A stretch of 64,000 nt of DNA from SR-FBR-E99 sp963732365 (GTDB lineage: Bacteria; Bacteroidota; Bacteroidia; Bacteroidales; VadinHA17), in contig CAVSZC010000001.1 in assembly GCA_963732365.1 (NCBI GenBank), positions 488,037 through 552,036 on the forward strand, given 5' to 3'. Under the pieces are notes generated by a model. That model saw nothing but the letters and a program-made list of their open reading frames with translations. It ran no database searches and was not told the origin of the DNA. Both the position numbers and the translations under genes were made by a program. Positions 8,578 to 16,955 of this stretch are shown piece by piece (the stretch's first letter is position 1; every line of letters starts with the position of its first letter).

Positions 8578-9117
8578 TTGAAAGAAAACAAGATCATATT
8601 GGTTTCATGCGGGCCTTTTGAGAAGGACTTCCTTCGCAAGATAGGGCAAGCGGTGGATAATGAATTCAGGATCCCTGTTGTCATTGAAGAGGGTCATATG
8701 GAGCTCGAGCCGTTTTACAGCCCGGGCAGAAGGCAGTATGACGGCAACAAGCTGCTGCAGCAGGTATCATCATGCACAAAGAGTGACTATATAAAGATTG
8801 CAGGGCTCTTCAGGGTTGATCTTTTCATTCCCATTCTGACCTATATCTTCGGACAGGCAATGCTTGGAGGCGACGCAGCAGTGGCATCGGTCTACAGGCT
8901 CAGGAATGAACTTTACGGCATGAAGAAGGATGACGCCCTGCTGCTTGACAGGACAATAAAAGAAGTTGTGCATGAACTCGGTCATACCTTCGGCCTGATA
9001 CACTGTCATGTCTCAAGTTGCGTGATGAGATCAAGCACGTATGTCGAAGATATTGATCAGAAGACAATACATCTCTGCCACAGGTGCAGAAATACATTTG
9101 AGGAAGAAGGCAAATAA
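8578..9117 (+). CDS. Archaemetzincin-type zinc metalloprotease
   Basis: The 179-residue protein contains HELGHTFGLIHC, then a further Cys in SSCVM and a CHRC pair near the end. This is the archaemetzincin pattern: a HExxHxxGxxHC active-site helix, Met-turn, and a second structural zinc site made by cysteines. The reading frame begins with TTG at 8578, and AGGAGG lies about 30 bases upstream at 8547. Archaemetzincin substrates are poorly known. The gene lies 20 bases behind the NtrC-type regulator and may belong to the same transcript. Confidence 0.85.
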   Translation: MKENKIILVSCGPFEKDFLRKIGQAVDNEFRIPVVIEEGHMELEPFYSPGRRQYDGNKLLQQVSSCTKSDYIKIAGLFRVDLFIPILTYIFGQAMLGGDAAVASVYRLRNELYGMKKDDALLLDRTIKEVVHELGHTFGLIHCHVSSCVMRSSTYVEDIDQKTIHLCHRCRNTFEEEGK

Positions 9118-9119
9118 AA

Positions 9120-9149
9120 AAGAGCCACCCCTTTCCGGGTATGGCTCTT
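9120..9149 (-). terminator. Terminator between convergent genes
   Basis: AAGAGCCA (9120-9127) pairs perfectly with TGGCTCTT (9142-9149), extended by an inner CCC/GGG. Read on the minus strand the stem is followed by a T-rich tract, so it serves mainly the minus-strand gene ending at 9168. It may also stop plus-strand transcripts from the archaemetzincin gene. Confidence 0.8.
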
Positions 9150-9167
9150 GATGTTGTCAGTGGAGGG

Positions 9168-9611
9168 TTATTTGGTCTTGAACCCGAACATTATTGCAAC
9201 ACAGCCGCTGGCAGGCAGATCATCCTTGCTTCCAAGGGTAGTTACCCTGACGACTATCTTGAGCTGCTGGCTCGATTCGAGTTTGAAATCCCATATCCCG
9301 CTCATTGCTGCTTCACTGTTGGTGTAGAGTATCTTACCTGTGGCATCGAGTACCGAGAACTCAACTGGTGGCAGTCCGTCTGCGCCGCAAATGGCTACAC
9401 GGTACTCCATTTCAGAATAAAATGTCTTGTAGAGTTCAGCCTCTTCCCCTTCGACCAGAACAGCCGCATGGTAATTACCGTCGTGCAGATAGGCCCCCAG
9501 TTCCTTTTTGCAAAGTGACTTGGCAAAACCCTTGCATTGTGCTGCCGCTTCCCCTGATGAAGCCAGGGAAAGGATAGCCGTTATCAGAACAATCTGTATC
9601 AGCTGTTTCAT
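9168..9611 (-). CDS. Exported protein of unknown function
   Basis: This 147-residue protein begins with a clear signal peptide (hydrophobic residues 5-17, likely cleavage after EAAAQ). The mature part is small, with three Cys in the first third (QCKGFAKSLC, AICGADG) and one near the end, suggesting disulfide pairing. I do not recognise a family. It lies six bases after the lipoprotein gene at 9618-10538 and ends at a terminator, so the two form a short operon of exported proteins. Confidence 0.7.
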   Translation of the reverse strand: MKQLIQIVLITAILSLASSGEAAAQCKGFAKSLCKKELGAYLHDGNYHAAVLVEGEEAELYKTFYSEMEYRVAICGADGLPPVEFSVLDATGKILYTNSEAAMSGIWDFKLESSQQLKIVVRVTTLGSKDDLPASGCVAIMFGFKTK

Positions 9612-9617
9612 CGGTCT

Positions 9618-10538
9618 CTATTTTACGTATGAGTTTCTTATTTCACTTACCTTCGCCTTGATGGCAAGAAAGACATCCTGCTTGATCTCAGATCTGGCTG
9701 ACCCGGTGATCTCAGTCACTCCGGTTTTGTCATCATACTCGGTTGAGGATGGGGTCGTAGAGCGTTCTATCTTATCGTAGATCAACTTCAGCTCTTTTAT
9801 CGGCCCGATAAGCTCCTGGATGGCAGTGTTGTCTGTGTAGGACTCAAGCATGCGCACCAGGTCATCGACAGACATTTTCTGATCAGCTATTGTGGCGACG
9901 AGTTTGTCCCCTTTGAAGTTCTTCATATCAACCATATTGGTCGAGATGTACAGTCCTTCCATAAACCCGCCGGCAATAATTGTGGCAGCAACGGCATGCT
10001 GTTCATCATCCTCAAGGTATGACTGTGAGTTCAGAAAGGTCTCGGAGACAATCTCCATGATGACATCGCGGTTGTTGATGTTCTGTTCAAGCCTCTCCAG
10101 CGTGGCATCATCGATGGCGTCCAGTATACCCAGTCCGTTGGCCATACTCTCTGCCGCCTCCATATAGTTTATGATCATTGAGGTCTGGTCATACATGCTG
10201 GCAAAACTCAGATCACAGGTAAAGACACCCAGATTAAGGGCCATGCTCTTACTTGTGGTATAATTGCTTTTGTTCTCAACCGGATTAAGCAGAGTCTCAT
10301 CAAACGTTGCCCCGGTTCCTTTTATGAGATGAGCTATTTCAAGCGGTGTCGGGAGAGCATTAAATACTTTCTCTGCATTCTTGATGTGCTTCACAGTCTC
10401 AGCATCAGCACTTACCTTTTCACCGGTATTGTCTACCGCCTCCCCTTTCGTCCTCCCCTTACATGATACTGAAACCACACAAAGCGAGAGAACCGTCACT
10501 CCCAGAATCAGTGGCAGTGTTTTAAGTTTAATGTTCAT
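9618..10538 (-). CDS. Predicted lipoprotein of unknown function
   Basis: From the ATG at 10538 the protein starts MNIKLKTLPLILGV and reaches a lipobox-like VSVSC, so it is probably a lipoprotein of about 306 residues. The remainder looks mostly alpha-helical and lacks enzyme motifs. An upstream in-frame start at 10568 adds ten polar residues before the signal peptide and is less likely. It is followed directly by another exported protein. No function can be inferred. Confidence 0.7.
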   Translation of the reverse strand: MNIKLKTLPLILGVTVLSLCVVSVSCKGRTKGEAVDNTGEKVSADAETVKHIKNAEKVFNALPTPLEIAHLIKGTGATFDETLLNPVENKSNYTTSKSMALNLGVFTCDLSFASMYDQTSMIINYMEAAESMANGLGILDAIDDATLERLEQNINNRDVIMEIVSETFLNSQSYLEDDEQHAVAATIIAGGFMEGLYISTNMVDMKNFKGDKLVATIADQKMSVDDLVRMLESYTDNTAIQELIGPIKELKLIYDKIERSTTPSSTEYDDKTGVTEITGSARSEIKQDVFLAIKAKVSEIRNSYVK

Positions 10539-10607
10539 AGTGATTTTCGTTTTAGAGTTCACAGGCATTTATCCGACCAAATTACCACTTTTTTTTTATT
10601 ATTCAAA

Positions 10608-10641
10608 TTTGCCTGCAAGTAATTAATTAGACATAAATTTG
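10608..10641 (+). promoter_or_regulatory. Bacteroidota-type promoter
   Basis: TTTG at 10608-10611, 22 bases, then TAAATTTG at 10634-10641 matches the -33/-7 pattern. The ATG of the next gene at 10658 lies 16 bases further on. Confidence 0.5.
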
Positions 10642-10657
10642 TTCAAAACCAGGTAGT

Positions 10658-11179
10658 ATGTTAAGGTCTGACAAAAAGTTAGCCGAGCTGAACAGGATTC
10701 TTAACGGCGGCAGACATTACGAGATTGAGGAAAAAATCGGTATGCTGCGTGGCAGTGAGCCGTATGAGGGGGCAATAAGGTTGCTGGCTCTGTTCTATGA
10801 CAATACCGAAGATGAAAGCATTAAGCTGATAATATCAGACTTCTTCAATGATATGAAAGAGTTGTCATGCCGCGCAGAAGTAATAGATTCGATCTCTGCC
10901 GTGACAAAGCCTGCATCAAAAGCCATGCTTGCCTGCTCATGCTGGCAGTCGGGTCTTGATTATACCGATCATGCCCTTGCCCTGGCTGACATATTCATGA
11001 AGGGAGACTATCTCACCTCGCTGGAGTGTTTCACTGTGCTTGACACCTGTTCAGGGATGATAACCGAAACTGACCGCGTATTTATTATCACCGGGCTGGA
11101 AAAAGCAGCAGGCACCTATGATAAAGCCAAGCAGCAGCTTACCAGGGAACTGATTAGCCGTACTGAGGGAATAGTTTAG
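10658..11179 (+). CDS. Conserved-looking helical protein of unknown function
   Basis: This 173-residue cytoplasmic protein has no signal peptide or membrane helix. Its sequence is rich in paired amphipathic helices, reminiscent of HEAT-like repeats, but no motif decides a function. It has its own promoter upstream and converges with the DHODH-like gene, the two stops overlapping by four bases. I do not recognise the family. Confidence 0.65.
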   Translation: MLRSDKKLAELNRILNGGRHYEIEEKIGMLRGSEPYEGAIRLLALFYDNTEDESIKLIISDFFNDMKELSCRAEVIDSISAVTKPASKAMLACSCWQSGLDYTDHALALADIFMKGDYLTSLECFTVLDTCSGMITETDRVFIITGLEKAAGTYDKAKQQLTRELISRTEGIV

Positions 11180-12153
11180 ATATAAGAACTGTAGTGCTTC
11201 ATAAACTGGGACCTCTCAAACAGCGCCGGGTTTTCAACGTTGCGATAGTTCAGTTTCCCCCTGAAGTCACTTATCCGGGAGAATTCTTTATCATTCATCC
11301 ATTTCCGGAGCGCATTGTTTATCTCCGTGATCACGGTAAAGCCCCTCTTGTAAAGTGCGGAACATACCTGAACTGTCTTTGCCCCGGCAAGAAGGTACTT
11401 GATTGCATCTTCCCCCGTATGAACCCCCGTTGAGGCAGAGATATCCATATCTATGTTGAGGGCGCTGACCATTCCTACCCATCGCAGGACATACCTCTGT
11501 TCAGCAGGATGTGACAGAACCGGAGCCGGTACAACGGACAGGTTGTTTATATCAAAATCCGGTTCGTAAAACCTGTTGAACAGTACCAGTCCGGAAGCCC
11601 CGTGGTTATGAACCTGCCATGCAAAATTAAGGAGGTTTGAGAATCGCATTCCTATCTTGACACTTACAGGTATCGATACTTTATTCTTCAGTTTTTCGAT
11701 GATGCCGAAATAGAGTGATTCAGCCCTGGCTGCAGTCTGGTGCATATCCACGGGCATAAAGAAGATGTTCACCTCAATGGCATTTGCCCCCGCTTTTTCT
11801 ATATCAGCCGCAAAATCAATCCAGCCTTTTGTGGAAAAACAGTTTATGCTGGCTATCACCGGTATCTTTACCCTTTTACGGGCATCGGAAATCAGTGCCA
11901 GATAATCTTCAACGCTGTTTGACCTTGTATAATACTGCAGGTAATCCTCGGCTTCGGGATATGTCTCTGTGGCTGAAAGAGATGATGCGAGTGTGACTAT
12001 CTGTTCTTCGAACAGTGATTTCAGCACAACAGCCCCTGCCCCTGCCGCCTCTGCCTCTATTATTGAATCTACTTTTGAAGTGAAGTTGGAACTTCCTGCG
12101 ATAACGGGGCTGCTGAGTTGCATGCCCATGTAACTGGTGCTTATCAAGCTCAT
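11176..12153 (-). CDS. Dihydroorotate dehydrogenase-like TIM-barrel protein with altered active site
   Basis: The 325-residue sequence has the PyrD layout: SPVIAGSSNFT at the start, VVLKSLFEEQ, VKIGMRFSNL, and the FMN phosphate-binding end (STGVHTGEDAIKYLLAGA). Where class 1 enzymes carry the catalytic SCPN after the strand ELNI, this protein reads EVNIFFMP, so the usual Cys/Ser base is missing. It is probably a flavoprotein of the DHODH fold with another substrate rather than the pyrimidine enzyme. It lies two bases after yggS at the end of the serC-serA-DUF1015 cluster. Confidence 0.8.
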   Translation of the reverse strand: MSLISTSYMGMQLSSPVIAGSSNFTSKVDSIIEAEAAGAGAVVLKSLFEEQIVTLASSLSATETYPEAEDYLQYYTRSNSVEDYLALISDARKRVKIPVIASINCFSTKGWIDFAADIEKAGANAIEVNIFFMPVDMHQTAARAESLYFGIIEKLKNKVSIPVSVKIGMRFSNLLNFAWQVHNHGASGLVLFNRFYEPDFDINNLSVVPAPVLSHPAEQRYVLRWVGMVSALNIDMDISASTGVHTGEDAIKYLLAGAKTVQVCSALYKRGFTVITEINNALRKWMNDKEFSRISDFRGKLNYRNVENPALFERSQFMKHYSSYI

Positions 12154-12154
12154 A

Positions 12155-12829
12155 TTATTTTTTTATTCGTTCTCCAAATATCAGGGTGCCGATCCTTATC
12201 ATCGTGCTGCCCTCCTCTACTGCCACTTTCCAGTCGCCTGACATACCCATTGACAGTTGGGTGAAGAGAGGACTGTCACTGAAGCATCTTACACGGGTCT
12301 CTGAAAAGAGGCGGGCGAGGGACCTGAATTCAGACCTTACTTTGTCAGTGTCTTCCGTAAATGTGGCCATTCCCATAAGACCGCGAATCCGCACAGCGCC
12401 AAGGGCCGCGGACACAGAGGCCCAGTCTGTCTGTTCAATCTCCCCCACTGCGAACCCTGACTTTGTCTCCTCTGTGGCAATATGAACCTGGAGCAGGCAA
12501 TCTATTACCCGCTCCTGCCTGAGAGCCTCGCTGTTCAGCGCTTCCAGAAGCCTTATACTGTCAACGGATTCAATCATTGATGCTGCAGCAACGGCATGCC
12601 TTACCTTGTTTGTCTGCAGGTGTCCGATCAGGTGCCATTGTATATCGTGAGGCAGCAGCGCTTTCTTTGCAGCTAGTTCCTGCACACGATTCTCACCAAA
12701 TACCCGCAAACCTGCATTATAGGCTTCAAGAGCTTGTTCACTGCTGCGCGTCTTTGTTACAGCTACCAGTGTCACGCGGGAAGGAATTGCCTTCAGAAGA
12801 CTGTCAATATTCTGTTTAATGCCGCTCAT
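12155..12829 (-). CDS. yggS: YggS/PLPBP-family pyridoxal phosphate homeostasis protein
   Basis: This 224-residue alanine-racemase-fold barrel has the PLP lysine in LVAVTKTR, FGENRVQE, WHLIGHLQTNK, and the phosphate-binding end LSMGMSGDW...GSTMIRIG. These proteins bind and buffer pyridoxal phosphate and have no known catalytic turnover. Here it lies in one run with SerC, a PLP enzyme, which suits a cofactor-supply role. Confidence 0.93.
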   Translation of the reverse strand: MSGIKQNIDSLLKAIPSRVTLVAVTKTRSSEQALEAYNAGLRVFGENRVQELAAKKALLPHDIQWHLIGHLQTNKVRHAVAAASMIESVDSIRLLEALNSEALRQERVIDCLLQVHIATEETKSGFAVGEIEQTDWASVSAALGAVRIRGLMGMATFTEDTDKVRSEFRSLARLFSETRVRCFSDSPLFTQLSMGMSGDWKVAVEEGSTMIRIGTLIFGERIKK

Positions 12830-12847
12830 CTCAGTAATGAAAGCCGC

Positions 12848-14104
12848 TCAGTCAAGTTTATGTATCACAAGTCCGCTACGTAGTTTTGGCTCAAACCATG
12901 TGGTCTTGGGAGGCATGATATTACCAGTGTCTGCAATGGTTATCAGCTGTTTCATTGAAACGGGATAAAGGGCAAATGCCACTTTCATCTCACCGCTGTC
13001 AACACGTCGTTTCAGTTCACCGAGGCCACGTATGCCTCCGACAAAATCAATCCGCTTCGATCTTCTCAGGTCCTGTATGTCAAGTACCGGGATCAGTACC
13101 TTCTCAGCCAGCACAGTGACATCAAGCACACCTATCGGGTCACTGTCATTGAACGTACCCTTCATGGCAGTAAGACTGTACCACTTTCCTTCCAGGTACA
13201 TTGAGAAGTTGTGGAGCCTGGCCGGTTTGTAAATCTTCTCTCCCTTCTCCTTCACATCAAAATTCTCTCTCAGTCTTGACAGGAAGTCGGCAGAAGACAT
13301 GCCATTAAGGTCTTTCACAACGCGGTTATAATCTATTATTCTGAGCTGGCTATCCGGAAAATGCACGGCAAGAAAAAAGTTGTACTCCTCATCACCCCTG
13401 TGAGAATGGTTTTTATCCTTTTTCTCCTTTCCGACAAGTGCAGCTGCGGCAGTGCGATGATGGCCGTCAGCAACATAAGTAAAAGGGACCTTTTCTGCAA
13501 ACAGTTTTTCAATCCGTTCGTTGGCGGCCTTATCCCGTACCACCCAGAAATGGTGGCAGATACCGTCTTCTGCGACAAAATCGTACTCAGCCTTTTGCTT
13601 TCCGGTCACTTTGCTGACAATTTTATCAAGCTCTTTCACAGCAGGATAGGCGAAGAACACAGGTTCTATGTTGGCGTTGCTGGCTCTTACGTGTACCATA
13701 CGGTCCTCTTCCTTATCAGGTCTTGTGAGTTCATGCTTCCTTATAACACCCTGAAGATAGTCTTCCACCGCTGCAGCACCTACAATGCCGTACTGCGTTC
13801 TCCTTTCCATGGTCTGGGCATAGATATAAAAATGGGGTTCATCATCCTGTACCAGCCAACCGTTTTTCTGCCAGGCGATAAAGTTTTCAAGGGCTTTTTT
13901 GTACACCTCTTCCGAATGCACGTCGGTACCCTCCGGAAGGTCAATCTCTGAACGGGTAATATGCAAAAGAGACTTTTCCTTGCCTCTCACCATTACGGCA
14001 GCTTCATCCGAATTCATGACATCATAGGGGAGGCAGGCGATCTCCGATGCCAGTGCCGCCGGCGGTCTGAGACCCCTGAAAGGTTTAACTGTAGCCATAT
14101 TCAA
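12848..14104 (-). CDS. DUF1015 family protein of the serine cluster
   Basis: The 418-residue protein matches the DUF1015 pattern: FRGLRPP and ACLPYDVM near the N-terminus, then YVADGHHRTAAA, and a long C-terminal half. The gene commonly sits beside serA and serC in Bacteroidota, as it does here (16 bases from serA). The DGHHR box resembles the phosphate-binding box of ParB/SerK-fold proteins, which include a free-serine kinase. A role in serine or phosphoserine metabolism is therefore possible but unproven. Confidence 0.88.
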   Translation of the reverse strand: MNMATVKPFRGLRPPAALASEIACLPYDVMNSDEAAVMVRGKEKSLLHITRSEIDLPEGTDVHSEEVYKKALENFIAWQKNGWLVQDDEPHFYIYAQTMERRTQYGIVGAAAVEDYLQGVIRKHELTRPDKEEDRMVHVRASNANIEPVFFAYPAVKELDKIVSKVTGKQKAEYDFVAEDGICHHFWVVRDKAANERIEKLFAEKVPFTYVADGHHRTAAAALVGKEKKDKNHSHRGDEEYNFFLAVHFPDSQLRIIDYNRVVKDLNGMSSADFLSRLRENFDVKEKGEKIYKPARLHNFSMYLEGKWYSLTAMKGTFNDSDPIGVLDVTVLAEKVLIPVLDIQDLRRSKRIDFVGGIRGLGELKRRVDSGEMKVAFALYPVSMKQLITIADTGNIMPPKTTWFEPKLRSGLVIHKLD

Positions 14105-14119
14105 TAATAAAACTGGTTT

Positions 14120-15046
14120 CTATTTGGGTTTGTTGACTCTGAACTTCTCATTTCCGGTCGCAAAAAAGTCGACTATCTGCCTGGCGGCAGCAACACCTGA
14201 ATTGATGTTGGCCTCCTCTGTCTGCGCACCCATCTTCTTTGGAGTAAAGAAATATCGTCCGGCAAACCTGGAAGCAAACAGTTCTGCATTATCAGTGGCA
14301 ATATCAGAGAGGTATTTCAAGTCGGTTCTCTTCTCCATCAGGGCAGCCAGTTCGGCCTCATTAATGACCTCCTTGCGGGCCGTATTGACCAGCACTGCGC
14401 CTCCGGGCATGAGTGAAAGGAGCTTTTCACCTATCGAGTTCCTGGTCTTGTCATTGGCCGGGATATGCAGCGAGACATACTGGCATGAGGAATAGAGCTC
14501 TTCGACGGTGTTCACTGCCGTCACGCCAGACTCTAAAATAATCTTCTTATCGACAAACGGGTCAAAGGCGTAAACTTTCATCCCGAATCCCGCTGCGATG
14601 CGAGCCATGCACTTACCTACCGCACCAAAGGCGTGCAACCCAAGGCTCTTTCCCATAAGCTCAGACCCGGTCTTACCGTCGAACCCACCCCTTGCCGCAT
14701 AGATCATCATCCCGAATGCAAGCTCTGCCACGGCGTTCGAGTTCTGTCCCGGTGTATTCATCGCAACTATGTTGCGTGCGGTACATGCCTGAAGATCAAG
14801 GTTGTCATAGCCGGCGCCGGCCCTGACAACTATCTTCAGCTTCGGAGCAGTGGCTATCAGAGCCGCATCAACGATATCTGAGCGGACAATCATGGCATCA
14901 GCATCAGATGCTGCGGCATGCAGTTCCTGCGGGGTCTTGTATTTTTCAAGCAGTGCCAGGGTATGGCCTCCCTTTTCCGTCACCTCGCGTATCTGAGTGA
15001 CGGCAACCGGTGCAAACGGTTTGTCTGTGGCAACGAGTACTTTCAT
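14120..15046 (-). CDS. serA: D-3-phosphoglycerate dehydrogenase, short form
   Basis: This D-isomer-specific 2-hydroxyacid dehydrogenase of 308 residues has VVRAGAGYDNLD, a dinucleotide-binding loop, and LVNTARKEVINE. It lacks the C-terminal ACT regulatory domain of E. coli SerA, so serine feedback is probably absent. The NAD loop reads HAFGAVG, with Ala in place of the first Gly of GxGxxG. Adjacent to serC, it catalyses the first step of serine synthesis. Confidence 0.93.
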   Translation of the reverse strand: MKVLVATDKPFAPVAVTQIREVTEKGGHTLALLEKYKTPQELHAAASDADAMIVRSDIVDAALIATAPKLKIVVRAGAGYDNLDLQACTARNIVAMNTPGQNSNAVAELAFGMMIYAARGGFDGKTGSELMGKSLGLHAFGAVGKCMARIAAGFGMKVYAFDPFVDKKIILESGVTAVNTVEELYSSCQYVSLHIPANDKTRNSIGEKLLSLMPGGAVLVNTARKEVINEAELAALMEKRTDLKYLSDIATDNAELFASRFAGRYFFTPKKMGAQTEEANINSGVAAARQIVDFFATGNEKFRVNKPK

Positions 15047-15057
15047 GATGGTCTGTT

Positions 15058-16128
15058 TTAGTATTTCTTTTCAAATTCCTTCATACAATCCACAAGTGCC
15101 CTGACACTCTCAAGCGGCAGTGCATTGTATAGTGAGGCACGGAAGCCGCCTACGGAACGATGTCCTTCAATGCCAATCATTCCCATCGACTTAGCAAATG
15201 TGGCAAACTCTTTCTCAAGCTCACTGTAGGTTTCCGTCATCACGAAACAGACATTCATGAGAGACCTGTCTTCCTGGTCGGGAACTGTAGCTGTGAAGAG
15301 TTTGTTACGCTCAATCTCATCATAGAGAAGGGCAGCCTTTTCCTGGTTGATCTTCTGCATTGCTGCCACACCGCCTTTCTGTTTCAGCCACTCGAGAGTC
15401 TTGAGTGCTGCAAAGACAGGAAGGACAGGAGGAGTGTTGAACATTGACTCCTTCTCTATATGAGTCTTATAGTCAAGCATCGTAGGAATGGGTCTGGTGA
15501 CCTTACCCAGTACATTGTCCTTTATTATTACGAATGTGACCCCGGCAGGGGCAAGGTTTTTCTGTGCCCCGCCATAAATGATGGAATATTTGGAGATGTC
15601 AACAGGACGGCTGAAGATGTCGCTTGACATATCGGCCACCAGGGGGATACTGACATCCGGGTCCTTCTTCAGTTCAGTGCCGAAGATGGTGTTATTTGTG
15701 GTAATGTGAAAATAATCGGCATCAGCCGGAACCACATAATTCCTGGGTATATAATTGAAGTTTCTGTCTTTTGATGAAGCTACTTCAACAACCTCTCCAA
15801 AGAATTTAGCCTCTTTCAGGGCTTTTCCTGCCCATTCTCCGGTATTTAGGTATGCTGCCTTCTTCTCGAGCATATTCATCGGTACCATTGCGAACTGAAG
15901 GCTTGCGCCCCCTCCGACGAAAATAACGGAGTATCCCGATGGTATGTCAAGAAGTTCCTTTACCGTTGCCACGGCCTGATCCATGACCGCAACAAATTCC
16001 TTGCTCCGGTGAGAGACCTCCATGATCGAAAGTCCTGTGCCTGCAAAATCACGAATAGCTTCGATCACCTTCTCATTCGTGTACTGAGGCATAATCGAAG
16101 GTCCTGCATAAAAATTGTGCTTTTTCAT
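15058..16128 (-). CDS. serC: Phosphoserine aminotransferase
   Basis: This 356-residue class V aminotransferase begins with NFYAGPSIMP, as SerC does, and contains the PLP lysine in YGGAQKNLAPAG and the end motif EGHRSVGGFRASLYNAL. It converts 3-phosphohydroxypyruvate to phosphoserine using glutamate. It is the first gene of the serC-serA-DUF1015-yggS-DHODH-like run. No serB is in the window; a phosphatase-family gene, comB, lies 80 bases upstream. Confidence 0.96.
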   Translation of the reverse strand: MKKHNFYAGPSIMPQYTNEKVIEAIRDFAGTGLSIMEVSHRSKEFVAVMDQAVATVKELLDIPSGYSVIFVGGGASLQFAMVPMNMLEKKAAYLNTGEWAGKALKEAKFFGEVVEVASSKDRNFNYIPRNYVVPADADYFHITTNNTIFGTELKKDPDVSIPLVADMSSDIFSRPVDISKYSIIYGGAQKNLAPAGVTFVIIKDNVLGKVTRPIPTMLDYKTHIEKESMFNTPPVLPVFAALKTLEWLKQKGGVAAMQKINQEKAALLYDEIERNKLFTATVPDQEDRSLMNVCFVMTETYSELEKEFATFAKSMGMIGIEGHRSVGGFRASLYNALPLESVRALVDCMKEFEKKY

Positions 16129-16208
16129 TTCAGTAAGTATTTATGATTTCGGATGTTTTCAGTTCATCTGTGTTTTTGTCTGTATTATCTCATTTGCACA
16201 TTGTGTGA

Positions 16209-16955
16209 TTATCTCATAGGGACCAGCCTCCCGTTCCGAAGGACAGGGATAACAGCTGTCACATCAAAGGTATGGCAGTAGCCGATGCAGTCATCCAGAC
16301 CCTTGTCTCTCAGTCTCGATCTCTGTGCTGCTTTTTCAATATAACCGGTTATGTCATCCTTTGCCAGGCGCCACAGATCAGTGGCAGCGTGCACCGAGTC
16401 ACACACCGTAGTGAATCTTCCGCTCTCCAGAAGCTTTTCTGCAATGGCTCCTGCACAAAGTGTATCCTCCAGGTTGAAACGTCTCTTCCATCCGGCGCAA
16501 ATTATTATGACCTTACGCTGCTGATCTTCCAGCCAGCGGCAAAGGACTGAGAAATTAAGATAAGACCCGATAACCACAGCATGACAGTCAGATGCCATCT
16601 TCATAATGCCGGTACCGTTGGTGGTGCTGTAAGCCACGCTTTTCCCCCGTACCTTTTCAGGGGTGAAGTTGAAGGGTGAATTGCCAAAGTCAGCAAAGTC
16701 AAGGACATAACCATCACGTTCTGCTGCAAGAAGATAGCCTTTCTCTTTCAGTTCCCTTGCCTCCTCCACGGTGGCAACTGGGATTATTTCACTTACCCCG
16801 TTTGCAAATGCAGTGCATATTGAACTTGTTGCCCTGAGTATATCGATTATCACGACCACAGCCTCGGTATCTGAATGCGCTTCATACATTGCAGGCGACA
16901 GGCATATCTCGAGGTTGTTTTTCAACACTATATCTCTTGCATTAAGTATGTTCAC
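16209..16955 (-). CDS. comB: ComB-family phosphatase (2-phosphosulfolactate phosphatase-like)
   Basis: The 248-residue sequence carries ComB landmarks: VVIIDILRATSS, AAERDG, DFGNSPF and STTNGT. The family's founding member hydrolyses 2-phosphosulfolactate in coenzyme M synthesis. No other coenzyme M gene is seen here, so its substrate in this organism is uncertain. Its start overlaps the end of gcvT by four bases (translational coupling), and serC follows 80 bases downstream. It could act on another phosphorylated organic acid or amino acid; that is speculation. Confidence 0.88.
   Translation of the reverse strand: MNILNARDIVLKNNLEICLSPAMYEAHSDTEAVVVIIDILRATSSICTAFANGVSEIIPVATVEEARELKEKGYLLAAERDGYVLDFADFGNSPFNFTPEKVRGKSVAYSTTNGTGIMKMASDCHAVVIGSYLNFSVLCRWLEDQQRKVIIICAGWKRRFNLEDTLCAGAIAEKLLESGRFTTVCDSVHAATDLWRLAKDDITGYIEKAAQRSRLRDKGLDDCIGYCHTFDVTAVIPVLRNGRLVPMR

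Noticed and set aside
13361..13951. Plus-strand ORF of 196 codons
   Set aside because: Antisense to the DUF1015 gene, which has recognisable motifs throughout this interval.
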